Source: Ectocarpus siliculosus
Lineage: Eukaryota; Sar; Phaeophyceae; Ectocarpales; Ectocarpaceae
DNA length: 64,000 nt
Reading direction: 5' to 3'
NCBI GenBank assembly: GCA_000310025.1
Contig: FN647962.1
Span: 97,902-161,901 of the forward strand
How positions within the stretch are numbered: the first letter of the stretch is position 1; each line of letters begins with the position of its first letter. Position numbers and translations under genes: made by a program. Positions 1-13,864 of the stretch are shown here, one piece after another. The notes under the pieces are model-generated. The model made no database searches. It was not told where the DNA came from and saw nothing but the letters and a program-made list of their open reading frames with translations.

Positions 1-1927
1 GTTTTTTTTATTTATTGTTTTTTAAAAGAAAAAAATGGGGGGAAGGGGGGTGTTTTTTTAAAAAGGGGGGGGTTTTAGAGGGGGAGGTGTTTTTTGGTGG
101 GGTTGGGGAAAAGGGGAAAAGTTTTGGAGGGGGGGGGGGGGGGGTGGGGGGGGGGGGGGGGGGGGGGGGGAGGCGTGGTGCGGAAGCGCGGGCGCGAAAA
201 GCACAATGGCAGCAGGAACGACACGAGACTCTTTTTCGGCGATGAGATATTAAAGCTTTTTGTATCTAGTCGGTCGGTCACCCCGGGGTGTAGCGCGGCG
301 TTAGCTACGTGAAATGTTGTGGAAATATTACAGCGGGTCGAGTCCGTCCGGCATCCAGGGGGGGTAGAGGAAGAATCGGCTCTGATGGGTTTTCCGGCGG
401 AAAGAGAAGAGGCGTTGCTGCTACAAGTTATGTTGATCCGCTTGGACCGTCGACGCTGTGTGTCGCTACATTCAAAACAAATATAAAGTTATTCCTAAAT
501 GAGAGAGACAAGAGGAGGCAGGGGAGGGAGGGCGGGCGGGCGGCCAGATGGTGGAGGGGGGGACGGGTCAAATTGTGATTGGAATAGATTGAACAAAGAA
601 CATCGTCATGAAACTGATCCGAGTCCAGTAAGATGGGTGTGTATGGTTGGCTTCACTTGCCGTGTGTGCTGTTTTGTGCGGTCAGCCTTTCCTGCCTGTC
701 TCTTGTGTGTTCGGTCGGCTCCACGCGAGTTTCAAGCTGTTGCATGTTTCAGTATAATCTGTGTGTTGTTGGACAGATAATGGACGTTGTGTTACTACCT
801 GTGATAACTGCCGTTCGATTGGCCCCGTGACGTACTTGTAGCCCTTGACGACCAGGGAGAGAGCGAAACGGGACATTGGACCTCAGGTTGCTTCGAGACT
901 CTGAACTTCCCAATGACAACGCGGACACGTGCAAAACTCACGCAAGAAGATTGCAGATGGAAAATTGTGAGCAAGCAGCAGCATTGTGCAGATCTCTTCT
1001 CCAGAGGTCCCACGCAACCATGCCATGGGTCCGACAAGAGTACGCGTGAAGCACGGTTTGGTGGATGATGCCACATCGAGATGGTCGGAATACAGCCCAT
1101 CGAGACCACACGCTATCTCCCATATTGTCTGTCTAGGAAGGATGATATCCCAAGGAAATATACTTGAAGACCGCCCGGGTTAAGGCTGGTGGGTAACCTA
1201 AGCAACGGGCCTACGCCGACACTGCCAGGAAACATCCATATCGTGCCGTTAAACGACGTTACTTCACGAAATCATCAGTTCGTCGTCACGAAGGACAAAC
1301 ATATGCTATTAGAGCTGCCATCTACGAGGACCAAAGACACAACAGACCACCGAAACACGAAACCCCCCCATCCTCCTATTTTAGCACCAGCAGTCGTCGC
1401 TCACTCGATTGTTGTTGCCACGCCGGTGTCTCAAACATTTGCCGCCTCTCGTGAAACAACACAAGAGTTGCACACGAAAAGACTGAAAAGAGATGAAGCG
1501 CGCACGGCCGTTCTCCTCTGTTGTCGCAATTTGCTTCACAAGACAAGCTTCACAAGACGAAGACCCTTGCTGGGTTCGTGGCGCCATCCATGCCTTCAAC
1601 ATCTTCAAGGTAACGCAACGGGTACCTCGCATTTCTGCAATGTCGTGTCTCAACCGCAACCAATCAAGCTCCTTGATTGCTGACACACCGCACACAACAT
1701 GCTACAGCCTCGTTACAGCCCCCTACTGCGCGCCGACTCTGGCCGGTGTCTGGTACACACGCGATGTTGAACCAGTATTCGGCAACCAGCTGCCCTTTCG
1801 GAGAGGATCTGAAGCGGGGCGGACACGACGCATCGGTGTCTCCCGTTCGCCCACACAGCAGCGGTTCGAAATACAAAAGCACGCCATGAACGAAGCTGGC
1901 AAGCTACCCACTACAATTCTTGCGTCA
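1..1927. other. Low-complexity edge and gene-poor stretch
   Basis: The first about 180 bases are homopolymer-rich, with T and A runs, then an almost uninterrupted G run at about 127-170. This looks like a sequence-end or low-quality repeat rather than coding DNA. From 180 to 1927 I find no chain of exons with matching phases. A short plus-strand stretch at about 885-1045 reads like a helical protein segment in one frame. It stops at once and has no partner exon, so it may be a decayed mobile-element fragment. Nothing else is supported. Confidence 0.5.
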
Positions 1928-4900
1928 TCACAGGTCGACCGAGTTCTTGCTCTCTGAACGTTCTCCGGCAGCCCCTCCTTCCTCCCCCAAGAAGGCTTCG
2001 TCGGCTTGTCCCTCCTCCAGCACGCCGCAAGACGTGTCGGCCGCCTCTTGTGCATCGGCAGCCTCTTCACTCGCAGCCAAGGCTTCCAGTGTTGGCTCCG
2101 TGCTCTGATGCCGAGCAAGCGACGAAAGGTGCGGCAGGAAGTGGTATGCATACGGGAAAACAAAGAAAGCAATCTCTCCTTCACCAGAGGTAACAAGGAG
2201 TAAACAAGAGGCTGCGTGACGACACGTAAAACACACGCTACGTTCCCCTGCTGTCACTTCGACAGACGCCCTGCCTAACGTTTGGCGCTACGGGTGCATG
2301 GAAAAAGCTGGAACATCTCCCATCCTACACCGGGTGTTGCCAGCACAAGCATGTTTTTTTTCTTCAAATGACGTGCACAAGACAAGCACGTACGGTTTCT
2401 TGTCTCGAAGAGGGTGAGCGAGTGAGGCGTGGCAGGGTCAGTCGCCAAGTTCGTGTCCAACACAACAAGTCTACACCCATCGATTCTTATCTGCTCACCT
2501 CGCCATCCCCGCCGATGACCTCCCCAGTCTCCATGAGGTGGTCAAACTTCCTGCCCATCACCCACGCCACCCAGATGAGGAAAGCTGCACCACCAGCGGC
2601 GACGGACCCTCCTACGTGAATGAGCCCCGGGATACTTGAACTAAAAGCGTCCGTCACTAAGGATCCGCCGGCCTTGGACATCCGTGCTCCGAAGATGTCA
2701 ATCCAGGACTGCCGAAAACGGGAAACATGGATTAACCTTGTGTGAGGGGTTGTGGGTGTACCAATATGAAGCATACCTGGGCAGACCGTGGTCTACGGCA
2801 GGCACAGTATGTTGGATAATGGATACGGAGGTGGCCTGTGTAGAGCTGTTTGCGTGTTCCTTATAATATTGTTCTGAGTTGTTGAGCGCCACAGAAAAAA
2901 GTCAAAAGTAGGATTTACGACAATTCCCACGTCTCTTCTATATCCAGCATCATCGCTGTTTGCGTGGTCGCTTCCAAGGAATGTCGTTGTCCACCTGTCA
3001 CCTTCCGTTCACCTCAAAAATCCATGGCATCTCACCTTGCTCTTGAACTTGACAGCGGAGTTGGTGGGTTGGTACAGAATTTCCTTGCAGGGGTTGTTGA
3101 GGCTGTACGAGAAGCCCTTGAGCAAGATCAACGCTAAGAATACCACCTGCGAGACGGGAGGCAACATATTGTGTTGGGGATGGGATCGGACATAAGGGGG
3201 GTTGCCCAAGACAGGAACACATTGTTCGCGCTACGATGTGCATCAACAAGTCACAAGAAGGAGGAGAAGGAGGGGAAACGACATGCTGCACAAGACCATT
3301 TCGAGCTGCGATAAAAGATAAAAGCCAGCATGCGGTAAAACAGGCTGTGAAAAAAGAAGAGCGACAGAAATACAGTGACAATCAGTAACCAACATATCAA
3401 CGTAGCAAACAAACGTGCCGGTTCGAACTACATCCCGTCGAAACATTTCATCACTTCTTCCTTCGTACAGTAGACACATCAATCCTCTTTCCCATGCACG
3501 AACCGACATCCCTCCGATGTATGTTATGGTCACACACATGTACACATCGCGTTAGTGACGCCGCGTGAGTCTGGTACCAAGACCCGACGGGCAACTGTTC
3601 GTGCCCGTACTCGTACAGAATAGAGCTACGGCAACATTACAGATGACAAACACCATCAACCAAATCAAATCAACCGCATATCTCGATCTCTCACGTAAAG
3701 TTGTGGGAAGGCCATCACCATGATGACCACGGCCAAGCACATGCAGGGGAAAGCGAGGAGCGTCGTCTTGAGACCTAGGCGACGAATCACCATGGACGTG
3801 CCCAGCAGCGAGAAGCCGAACGATATCGTGTTCGTAACCTGCGGCCATTCACCATTCAAGGCACCGTCCGTGAAACGTAGGGGAGAGAAAAAACGGGGTG
3901 AAAGGCCACACACATGCTCCACTCCAATTCAACCCCGCTAGGAAAAAAACAAGGCTTAAGTCTTGTGTCGGAGATCACGTGCGTTCTCGACGTTGGTTGC
4001 TATTGAAACGCTGGGTACGCCATTCCTTACTCCTCTGGCCGAACTGCCTGAAAACAAGAAAGGCAGAAGCCACCTTCGGATTTTCTGATGGACCTCATGG
4101 ACAGGGCAGAGTTTCCAACCCGGGTGGTGCTCTACGACGCCCTGTAAAGCAGTGCAGCATCGTTACCAAACGGTTCTTGGTGGTCGAAAGCAAAGACTGA
4201 GACTAAACTTAGCATTCCTTGCACACCTGTCCGAACATGCCGGTGAAGGCGACGAAGGCGCGGGTCGCGCTATCTTGGTCGCCAGGATGGAGGGCGGCGA
4301 ACTCATCGTTCGCCAACTTCTGCTCCACGGCAACGGGAAAAAAAAGTATGTAGCGAGTGCAACAACAACAACAACAACGGTTTCAGACCATGCAGGCGGA
4401 GTTGAGAGGAGGCCGACATATTGAAGTGAGCCAAGAAACACGCAACCGAAACGACAGCCGCGGTAATACACACAAGGGACGATTGATTCCTTCCAGTCGG
4501 TGGTGATACTCCCCCGTGATTGGACTCACTCTCACATATTATAGAGCGGGGAAAAAAACGAAAACAAGCAAACGTCCAAGTCCAAGTTGCACCCACGAAC
4601 GTGTGTCCATTGCCACAACCTTCGTAAGCGTGCTATCGTGCTGGACTATGTACCGTCCGTGCTATCATGCCATCTTGACTGAAGCAAATTGCCTTCTGAC
4701 CTTCATCGTGTAGTCGAGGATGGTCACTTCCACCATGAAAAGGCAGGACATGGCAAAGATGCCCTTGATGTAGTCGTACTTGAGGAAGAGTTGGAATCCT
4801 TCCAGCACCCCGGCTCCCTGACCAGCCAAACCAAATCACCGACGGCGGAAAATCGACCGACGACAACCGCCACGTTTTCGTCAAGCAAGGTTACAAAAAT

Positions 4901-7900
4901 GGCTTCATGAAACGCCAACGACAAGTTTCGCACATTTTTCCGGCAGCAACAGGTGTGCAGCAAAACGAACCATACCATGTGACCGGTTCCTGGTGATTAG
5001 CTGTCGTCTTTTACCTGCGTGCAGGCCTGCGGTGCATAGAAAGCACACCATCACATCACAGCCCTACCGACACCCGGCAAGCATCAACAAAGGCAACACC
5101 ACCAACGCATCATGTGATGTGCACCAAACTGAAAGGGTAGAGCCAAAAGCAGCAAGAACAATTTACCGTCACGTGTTCGATACAGCAGTGCAGGGGTGCC
5201 AAGGGTCAAGCCTGTTTCTGGTCTAGTCTACACCGCACCGACGATCTGTACCTTTTTCTTGCTGTTGGCCTTCATCAGGGAAGGCTCCACGCCAAACTTT
5301 CGCACGTATCCCCACACCATGAGCACCATCAGACCCATGCACAAGGCGCCACACCCGTACAAGCGTGGGAGTCCCCAATCCGCCTGTCAGATATCATAGC
5401 GACATGAACGGCGTCGTTACAGATATGCCGCAAGGTGGACCATGGACCATGGAGTAGCGTAGCAGGTCGCGTCGACGCGCTGGGTGGCAATCGATACGGT
5501 TGTAGCCATACGGTTGGACAGGTGATTCCATGCCTATTCCATCTTTAAGACATTACTGGTACCATAACTCCATCCACGCAGTCTATCGGATAGGAAGCTT
5601 GTCGCTCAGGGCATCACGGCAGACACATACGACTATTCACGCCCGCAGAGAACCACCTTGCTACCACACAAAAAAATCCCCAGAGTCAACCCCCTCCCGC
5701 AGGACCTATGACCCAAATAAGTGGCGCAAGAACGATGCGCCACCATACCTCTGTGGCAACAACCAACCGACCAAAAACGAGACCGATCTTTGCATCCTTC
5801 CAAATGAAGACACGACCAAGCGTAGCACTTGTACTTCTCTTCTTGTCTTGTCTTCTCTTGCAGTTCAATCCAAGTCACCTCTCACCTTTGTCACCGCTAG
5901 AGTAGGGCCCATGATTGACCCAAGGTTCGCCCCGGCGATAATCAAGCCGAAGGCCGACTTTGCCGTTTCCACGTTCACCGACGAGTTAACGAAGGCCCAG
6001 AAAAGGGATACGCAGATACTGCCGAAGGATTCGATCGCGCAATACGATATCCAGCCTGGAAAGAGTGTTGGCAACACCGAGGGGGGGTGACGAGAGCGAC
6101 CGCATGATAAGGAACAAAAACAACCAGAACGGCGGTAACTCGCTGCCTCGTCAACCGCAACTATCGCAACCATACTACGTGTGCAAGTCACGCCATCGGG
6201 ATGCGATCAAAATTCCGTCGTAATGGGGTTTTGCTCGCTGCTTCGGCTCTCAGACGACCAGCGGCTCCCGAAAAGCACACGAGAATAGGGAGTTACTGCT
6301 GGAAGTGGGTACAGAAACTTCCAGCAACCTGGTAACCCCAGCATTGACAAAACCGGTGGCATAAAAAAACTGCTGCGAATGCTTCGTACAATATAGGTAC
6401 TCCGTATCATTTACCTTTGTCGACCGCATTGTCTCGTATCGACGGCAACGGCCATGTTCTTCACATGGCACTTAAAAAATTGCCCCGTGCTCCGCGGTTA
6501 AAATCAAATCAAATCTCGCGTAAATGTGTGTGCACGAGAAAAAAAGATCCACGAACACAACGTCAATCAATACTTCCGACTTCCCGCATCGCGCTGTCGG
6601 CAAAGACACCGTATGTCGTGGGCATGGAACCAAGTGTCCAGAACGGTGAAACAACGGTTACGCGAAACCGAACCACACGTGGGTAGAAAAGGACAATTTT
6701 GTTGCCTACCGATAAGGCGTGTTGGGCTGGCGTTTTTGTTCTGTACTCCGATGACGGGGTCGGCGAGGGCGATCGCGATGGCCGAAAAGGTGGCGAAGTA
6801 GAAGGCTCCAATGATGTAGAACAACTGGTGCTTCGGGAAGATATCAACCAACTTGTTGTACACGAAGACCTGTTCGGCGGCCCGTCGCATGCATTCCGGT
6901 AACGCGGGCAATGAGGTTGAGACAGTCGGACAGAAGTGGCACCACTACGAAAGAGAGTTCGATCCATTCCAATTTCATAAAACGCAGATGTGCTCCGTGG
7001 TATCGCGTGCTTACAGAATGCAAGGGCAGCGTGCAGCAAGCAGGCAGTTGGGGGGGGAACTGAACGCGGGCCAAAAGTTGTGGTTAATCATTTACGCTAC
7101 AGCACAACACATGCATCGCTTGTTCGCCCATGGACGCCTTGCAAAAAAGAACAGGACCACATCAGTGGACGGTCAGAGAAGGAACGCAAAAGCCTCAACG
7201 TGTTGGAAGTACTTCATCCAACACCTGCCCTGGAGTCTACTGGTACCTCACTAGTAGAGTCGCTAAAAATAAAATGGCCTCGCGGCAGTGGACCCTATAT
7301 CCACAACTATAACAGCAGCAGGTTCTCAACACAACGCGGTGTTCGTTCGTACTCCATGCATCAATATGTCTTGTCTGTCTCCCAACTCTCGAAATACCGT
7401 ACGACACCGTGCAACATCCCACCATACCGTACCGTACCAGGGAAAAGACCACCACGAGGGAGAGCATCTTGCACCTCGGGATGAAGTCGACGCCAACAAT
7501 AGTAGCAACAATGGGGTCCTTCAACGATCGCAGCAGCCAGTACCTAACGACAACAAGTTGGCGACGGCGGAAAGGGGTCAAAGGGCATTGAGATGAATGC
7601 TGTCACTAAAAAATTCGCTTCAAATCACACAAGCTCAAACGTTGCAGAGGGAGCCTAATCAGCACCCATAGGGAGCAGCATGTCCGTCGGCACCAAGCCG
7701 TCCAAGCATGCCGACAAACGCAGTAAGCAGCAACAACGCCAACGAGAAAAAATCAGTACCCAAACCCCGCTACAGCATATTGGTAATCCGCCCGCTCACC
7801 CTCCGATGATGAAGAAAAGCGTGCCCGCCAGCCACGCCACACGGAGTCGGTCGGACATGGGAAGATCGCCGTACAACCCCGAGAAAATCCGGGCAAATAC

Positions 7901-8164
7901 TCCCGGCGTGTCATCTCCCGTCCCTCCCATTTTTTGCCATTTCTCCGACTCGAGATACGGCCGGCCTTTGGCATCATATTCGGCCGATGCAACCGGCGCC
8001 TCTGGCGCTGATTGGCCTTCGGCATCCACTACGATGGCGGCCGTGGTTGAAGGGAGCGTGCCTAGAGCAGCGCGTGTTTGGGTGCGAAGAGGAAGGGTGT
8101 GGGGGGAGGGAATCGGAGGTTGAACATGGAGTATGCAGATACTGCAGATACCGAACGGTTTCAT
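1928..8164 (-). CDS. TLC-family ATP/ADP (nucleotide) transporter, 11 exons
   Basis: This is a membrane carrier of the ATP/ADP translocase (TLC, NTT) family, which exchanges nucleotides across plastid or intracellular-bacterial membranes. Exons on the minus strand: 8164-7800, 7543-7438, 6869-6710, 6055-5886, 5383-5252, 4817-4701, 4322-4227, 3838-3695, 3146-3036, 2708-2499, 2104-1928. All junctions are GT-AG and in phase, giving about 595 aa. Family landmarks in order are [129 protein letters not shown] and [16 protein letters not shown]. The hydrophobic exons fit 11-12 membrane segments. The last exon supplies an acidic tail (Glu/Ala/Ser-rich). If exon 10 is not spliced at 2499, the protein ends three codons later at 2487 without that tail. 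The start is the first ATG of exon 1; no clear plastid bipartite signal is seen, so the target membrane is open. An upstream leader exon is possible. Confidence 0.9.
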
Positions 8165-10416
8165 CCAGGTTGGTGCTGACAACTCAAGCGAGACAGCAGT
8201 GGTACAACCCCAAGAGGTCCGCGATGTATGCTACCTGAAATGCCCCCGCAAGTGACTACAATACCGGTACGTTTCTGCACTGGTGGAACCTCCCAAATCC
8301 TGCTGTATAAGGTGAGCGTTGTGTGCTGCTGCGTGAAAGGTCCACCGTTTCGCGCCACGTGAATCGACTAGACAGCGCCTGCGCAGATAACAAGATGATA
8401 CTCATCAATGCACAGCAAGGCAAGCGATTCAAATCTTACGAGAAAAAAACTGTCTCCCGAACAGTACAAGAAGAATAGGGCTAGTTCAAAAGAAAGGTCA
8501 CGCCTGCTGATACATAGGACGAGACGGATAGTAGTCATGCCCGCGAACCAATTACACCCAGCAGCAACAAGGGCATGGCGTCTCTGAGTTGGCAGACTTG
8601 CAGCAGCCATTGATGCGACCGCCAAGGAAATAGCGGCGTGTGTTTCCCTCCCCGGCCATTCTCACTGCTCTAGAGCATCTACTGTGATGAAACAAGGAGG
8701 TGGGTCATCGTCCCGTGCCTCTGCGAGGCATCCTGTCCGCATTTCACGACAAAACACAACGTCTGTCGATCCATGCAAATGCCTGCAGCAACTTACTCCC
8801 CCCCACGCACACCGCTGTAAACGCTAGCCAAATAATGAGGCGTCGTGGCAACCTGTAGACAGCTAGCTGCGTCTGCACCCTGCGAACGGAGGCTTGCATT
8901 GTACTCTATGCATATGAATCTAGCAAGGAACTGCCTACCTTTGTCGTTGTTCATCCTACCATACAATGTATGCATGTCGCATGAGATTCGTGCGGCTCCC
9001 ACGCAGAAAGATGAACGAGATGACAAACGATGCTGTCGAAACTTGAGTGATCCTTCATGAAACAAAAGCACATCGATGCCCTGTTGTTCGAGAATCGGCA
9101 TCACGACCTTCGCTACTGGGCAGCATCCAAACAGCGGTAGCCTGGGTGTCTACAACAGCAGCAGTCAATTTACTGGGTGTAGGCTGGGCGGCTGCGGATA
9201 AAGCATTCGCCCCAAACTCGCAACCAGACACAGCAAACTGCAATTTGAAGGAAAAGCGGCGTCATTTCCACCTGGATGCCGCTCAACTAAACAGCATTTT
9301 CCCGCGGTCGGATTGATGCTTCTCGTTAGACTAGGAAACCAAGGCGGCTGGTTGTTGTCTGCTGTTGTCTGGCTGCTGTGTCGCAACGAGTGATCCAGCA
9401 TTAGGAACAATCCGTTCAAATCGTGTTGAGACCTATTATCCGTGACTGTTGTCCATACATGTTGGGTTAGGAAAGGACGCCGCCTAGAACATCGTAGTAG
9501 ATTGAACATCACTTCACACCAACCGCTACCTCGCTAGCGAAATCCGTTAGATCACGAGCGCTTACACACATCCATGCCTGCGGGAAAAAGCGTGCTGGCA
9601 AAGTGGAACATCTCTCTTGGTCGTAGTGTGGAGACGGAGTATCTACGCATGCGAACAAAAACTAGTGCCGCGCAATACGCCAACATCATTGCAGATGTGC
9701 CCACCCTCCACAGTTGGTGACTGGTGCATTGGGGCACACCAGGAGCCATCTGTTCTCTCCCTCCCTATCCTTTGTTCTATAGTGGCCGAACGAAGAAGCC
9801 AACACTACTGCTACTGTACAGCGAATGTACAATGAGACGGAACAAAGTGTCTACATCACAGCATTCTTGTCTACAGCAGATTACAGGGCACGACGACATC
9901 CGCTTTTTGCGCTAGACTCACCGCCTGTGGTCTGGCCGTCCTCTGCCGTGAGCTCCATCCCATCCCCATCAATCTTATGGGCAGGTTCACGCTTCTCCTT
10001 TGCTGCACCTCTAGCTTTTCTGCCCATGATCTCTGTCTCTCGCCCCCACTGCTGTGTTCCTGCCTCTGTCCGGCCTTTCTGGCTGGCAGGTGCTGGCTGG
10101 CCGTGTTTACCTCCAAGCACGGGACCTCTCAAATTGGGGGGTCGAAAGGGTCGAGGATTTTATCCGATTTGCGGAGACCCCACGAATGAAAAAATAAAAG
10201 ATGTGAAATTCTCGAATCTCCAAAATCTGATCTCCCCACAGAAGCAGACGCAGACACGCAGACGCAGATAGATCTTGGTTTGGGTCGTGCCACTGGGGGT
10301 TTAGAGTCTCTTGACGGACCTACCTCGCCTAAACCAGGCGGTCGACGACCGAAGGTGCCGTATTCTCCCTCTCTCAATCCCTCTTCTATCTGTGACCGCA
10401 GTCCTTCCGACCACGC
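8165..10416. other. Intergenic region between transporter and formin-like gene
   Basis: I see no exon chain, no recognisable protein motif and no RNA gene here. The stretch contains the promoter side of the minus-strand transporter (just right of 8164) and, at its right end, the upstream region of the plus-strand gene starting at 10417. Open frames present on both strands are short and lack conserved residues. Confidence 0.4.
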
Positions 10417-11662
10417 ATGGAGCAACTCCTGTCGAAGGCAGTCGACTTGTCCACCAAAAAGCGGCCCCACCGTCGTCGTTCATTGCTTGCATTCGCAAGC
10501 AATGGGCGGGTAACATCATCTCCGGCATCTCTGGGCGCCTTCCAGGTGGGTCTTCAATTGCACGGTATAATCCGACTACACGGAGAAGGCTTTCTATGGC
10601 GCGCAGAAGAGGAGCTTTGGGAAATTGTAGCGCAGCAGTAGCAGCAGTCCTGGCTAAACAGCGTGCACCTGCTGTGTACATGCAGCTTCACTGCACCGAG
10701 GCGGGATGACTTTCGAAAGGCTCCCTCAACTTCACAACTTCACAACTTCACGCGCGACGCATGGGTAAATGGAAGGTGTGATTGGTAATGGGGTTATGTG
10801 TAGACTCGCGCGCACATGGAAAGCCTTACACCCAGTAGGCCGAAGATTTCGATTTGTTTGTACAACCCTGCGGTGTTCCGTTATTTTGTAGGGCCGTGCT
10901 GTCGTGTGATCGAAGTTCAAGTGTTTCATATTTCAAGCACCCCCTTGGTCCTTCTGACACGGCGTGCATGTGTACACCACCCGCCAGCCCTTCCATTCCG
11001 GCTTTGCCGCCCTTCTCTTCGCTTGATTTGGATCTTCCTCCCCTCTGCCACCGCCCTGACCTCCACAGCAGCCCATAAGATCCCCCTCCCCGCTCCTCTG
11101 GCTCGTCTCGTTCTGTGCTGCTGTTTGTTGGACCATATGATGCGCCCCGACCCCAGAACAACCGACTCTCACAAGGGACGTCGACAAACCAGCAAAAGCG
11201 ACTCCAACGAGCGCCCAGCTTTGGGGGGTTCAAATGGACTCCGCCGCTCTCGCCCGGGAACGACAAAGAGAACGCCGAGCTTAAGCCCACAACACCGGAG
11301 CAAGCCATAGTTCTACTCCGAACCAGAGGGTTGCCACCTCTGGCGGACCTCAAGTCGATCCGACAAATGGCGGGAGCGGCGTCGCGCACGTGGATTCGGG
11401 ACTTTCTGATCCGAGGCGGCCGGTGAGATTTGATCTTACTCAACATGAACATGTGAACATGCGTGCTATTCTTCTTGCGTGCCTTGTGTGCAGAACTTTC
11501 CCATGCATCCATGCATACATTTACCGCGAACACCCGTGTCCGGAGCTTGCGTATGCATATGTATATATAAATAAGCCTTGACGGGGCTTGAGTCACACAG
11601 GATTCCTACTCTCGTCGACGATGTACTCCACCTTATAGGAGCCCTTTGGTTGTTTGGCAGCG
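10417..11662 (+). CDS. Putative formin-type GBD/FH3 N-terminal fragment
   Basis: Three exons can be joined in phase: 10417-10545 (ATG start), 11157-11422 and one beginning at 11604, whose end is uncertain (I stop at about 11662). Exon 2 ends in a helical segment containing GLPPLADLKSIRQMAG followed by SRTWIRDFLIRGG. This spacing resembles the GTPase-binding/FH3 start of diaphanous-type formins, where a W-[VI]-x-x-F-L-x-x-G-G motif follows a leucine-rich helix. Exon 3 continues with IPTLVDDVLHLIGALW, a plausible next armadillo-like helix. Upstream residues are basic and Ser-rich. No FH1 proline stretch or FH2 actin-nucleating domain was found before 17 kb, so this is a short GBD-only protein, a decayed gene, or a wrong family call. 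Family membership rests on one motif. Confidence 0.35.
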
Positions 11663-13635
11663 CAGGTTGTATCTCGCATGCGTCCTGTGGTGAAAAGATG
11701 AAGTGCACCCGTGCTCTTAATAGATATCTACAGGGGGGGCGGGTTTACACATGTATGTCTACATCCATTTTATTGGGCCAAGAGGTGTTGGCGCCTTACT
11801 GCAGTACTCCCCTGGGCGTGTCTGGTTGTGTCCGAGTTGATGGAACCGCCGTATGCTTATGATGCATGATGGTGTCATTCAGAACATCGAAGTTCAAAGT
11901 TTTTAGAATGTTGTATGCATAGTCTTGCGTGTAATTGTATGTGAGTAAATACTACGTATGCCACCAGGTATGCTTACATACGATCCAACAACGACTGAGT
12001 ACTGAGTACCCGTTCGTGTTCCACGTCGGGCTATTGTATGCATACAAATATGTATTTACCGGTATTTGCAATAGACATGAGTTCGACTCATGTGGTGATG
12101 TCTCGGACGGGTAGACTACTGTACTGTAGTTGAGTTTCGAAAAAAGTGTTTCAGGTGTTTCTGTGCTGCGAACAGAATTCGCCGCACCAGGTCGTTGGTG
12201 GCCCTACTATGCATACAAAACAGCAGTTGTAGAGGTCGTTCGTTTTGGAGCCTGCCTCTGTCGATCCCTCGGCCTCCTCTTGACTCTCGCTCGACCTGGT
12301 TCCTGCGGCGAGCGCACGCCCGTCGCTGTCCGGGCCGTTCCCGCTCGGCACTCTCTTCTACGTCGTCTCGCCAGTGGGCGCATGAAGACAGACTTCAACC
12401 CATCCTCTTCGACTGCTGTGGTTATATCTCAGCGGGTAGTCTTTCTTCAATTGTTTTTGTATACCCCCTAAAATGAAACGCGCATATTAATGCTGGTATG
12501 AGACATGCCTTTATTAGCGAGGTCGACCACCAGCTCCGTCGCGTCCGTGCAGAGAGAGCATGGCCAATGCGAGCCCCGAATCTGAAAATGCATACGGCAG
12601 TCCAGCCCGTTCGTGAACGCTGGTTCATCGAGTACTTGGCAGGTTACTGTAATGCACGGAACGATTCGTGAAACTCTTTTTTCTGTAGGTTTTGATGTGT
12701 GGGCTGCCAGCCCCGCTGTTTCGTTACAGGCACAAGGCACACACTACTGACTGTACACACGATTGACACTCGGAGAACGACACACATGGACATCAACACA
12801 GAACAGCAGTGATGCCCACGAGGTTTGGTTCCAGGGACCCTCCAGCGAAAAGACAATAGCCCGTCTCTTTGCAAAGTCTTCCCACGCATGGAGCCATTCA
12901 CGAATTTCCCGCGGTGTGTTTTCTTCGAGACGTTTATGTACGCTGCCGAAAAAAGATGACACGCGTACACCCCTACGCCTCTGATGGCCCTACTGTTAAT
13001 TCTCGTACGATGTCTTTCAGCTGTTCCCCTCATCAAGTCAAAGAAAGACACAAACTCAGCAGCTTTATGTGATTTCCGTTTTTTTTAGTGTTTAGGATTA
13101 TCCACCGCGGGTGTTGGTGTGTGATTGACAGCGGGGCGACTGACAGGCACAGACCGCTAACATACATGTACAAGATCACTGCTGTCGTAAGTCTCTTCTA
13201 GGCGCCGGAGAAAATTGTCGTCAGGACACGGGAACTCGGCCAGCCCTAAGCAACGCAAACGAGTATGCATATTTTATTTGGAACAAACCCGCCGTGATGT
13301 GCCCCACAGGGTTTGACCGCCATAACGAGGACAAACTTGTTGAACTCTTGTGAAAATCAACGTTTCTCAACAGTACTCAACGTTTCTCAACAGTCTCTTA
13401 ATTACATACCGTAGCGGGGATTTGAATTTGTCGGGGGGGGGGGGGGCTCACCCTCGCCCAACACTTGACCAAGGTCGAGGACATCGGCTCAGCAATAATA
13501 TTGATGGATGCTGTCTGATGTCATACCGTGACATACCGTCATTCGTTTCGTTACGTCGAACGGACTCACCTCATCGCTCTTAACTGCTCTTATTTAGCAT
13601 AACCCCACTTAAGACAACATTTCCCCCACTTATAT

Positions 13636-13864
13636 GCGTGCGAATACGACCCTGTTGTTCCTTAGGGGGTGCGTCAACGAGAAGGTTCGAGAGATGGCGC
13701 AATTGGAGATGGAGGCAAGAAAGCATCGACCCAAACTGGCCCTGCTGCCCAAAGTGTTCGGCAGCGGCAAAGGCGACCTCCCACCTAGACCAACGCCGAG
13801 GGAGGTATCGGAGGTCAGAGAGGAGTTGATGCAACTCGTGCTGTTCCTGCACCTCCGGGAGTGA
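13636..13864 (+). CDS. Unassigned coding-like 3' exon, charged helical
   Basis: An open stretch following a possible acceptor (TTAG near 13663) encodes a charged, helix-prone segment with NEKVREMAQLEMEARKH and later PREVSEVREELMQLVLFL, then a TGA at 13862-13864. Codon choice and the alternating Glu/Arg pattern look coding. It could be the last exon of the plus-strand gene starting at 10417, because it is the next plausible plus-strand coding piece, but I could not establish a linking exon or matching phase. The family is not recognised. Confidence 0.25.

Noticed and set aside
1189-1683. 164-codon open frame on the plus strand
   Set aside because: No ATG-led gene context, no splice partners, no conserved motif, and the opposite strand is equally open. 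Composition looks non-coding.
10826-11596. 256-codon open frame on the minus strand
   Set aside because: It overlaps the better-supported plus-strand exon at 11157-11422, has low-complexity composition and no family features. It appears open because of the GC-rich coding strand opposite.
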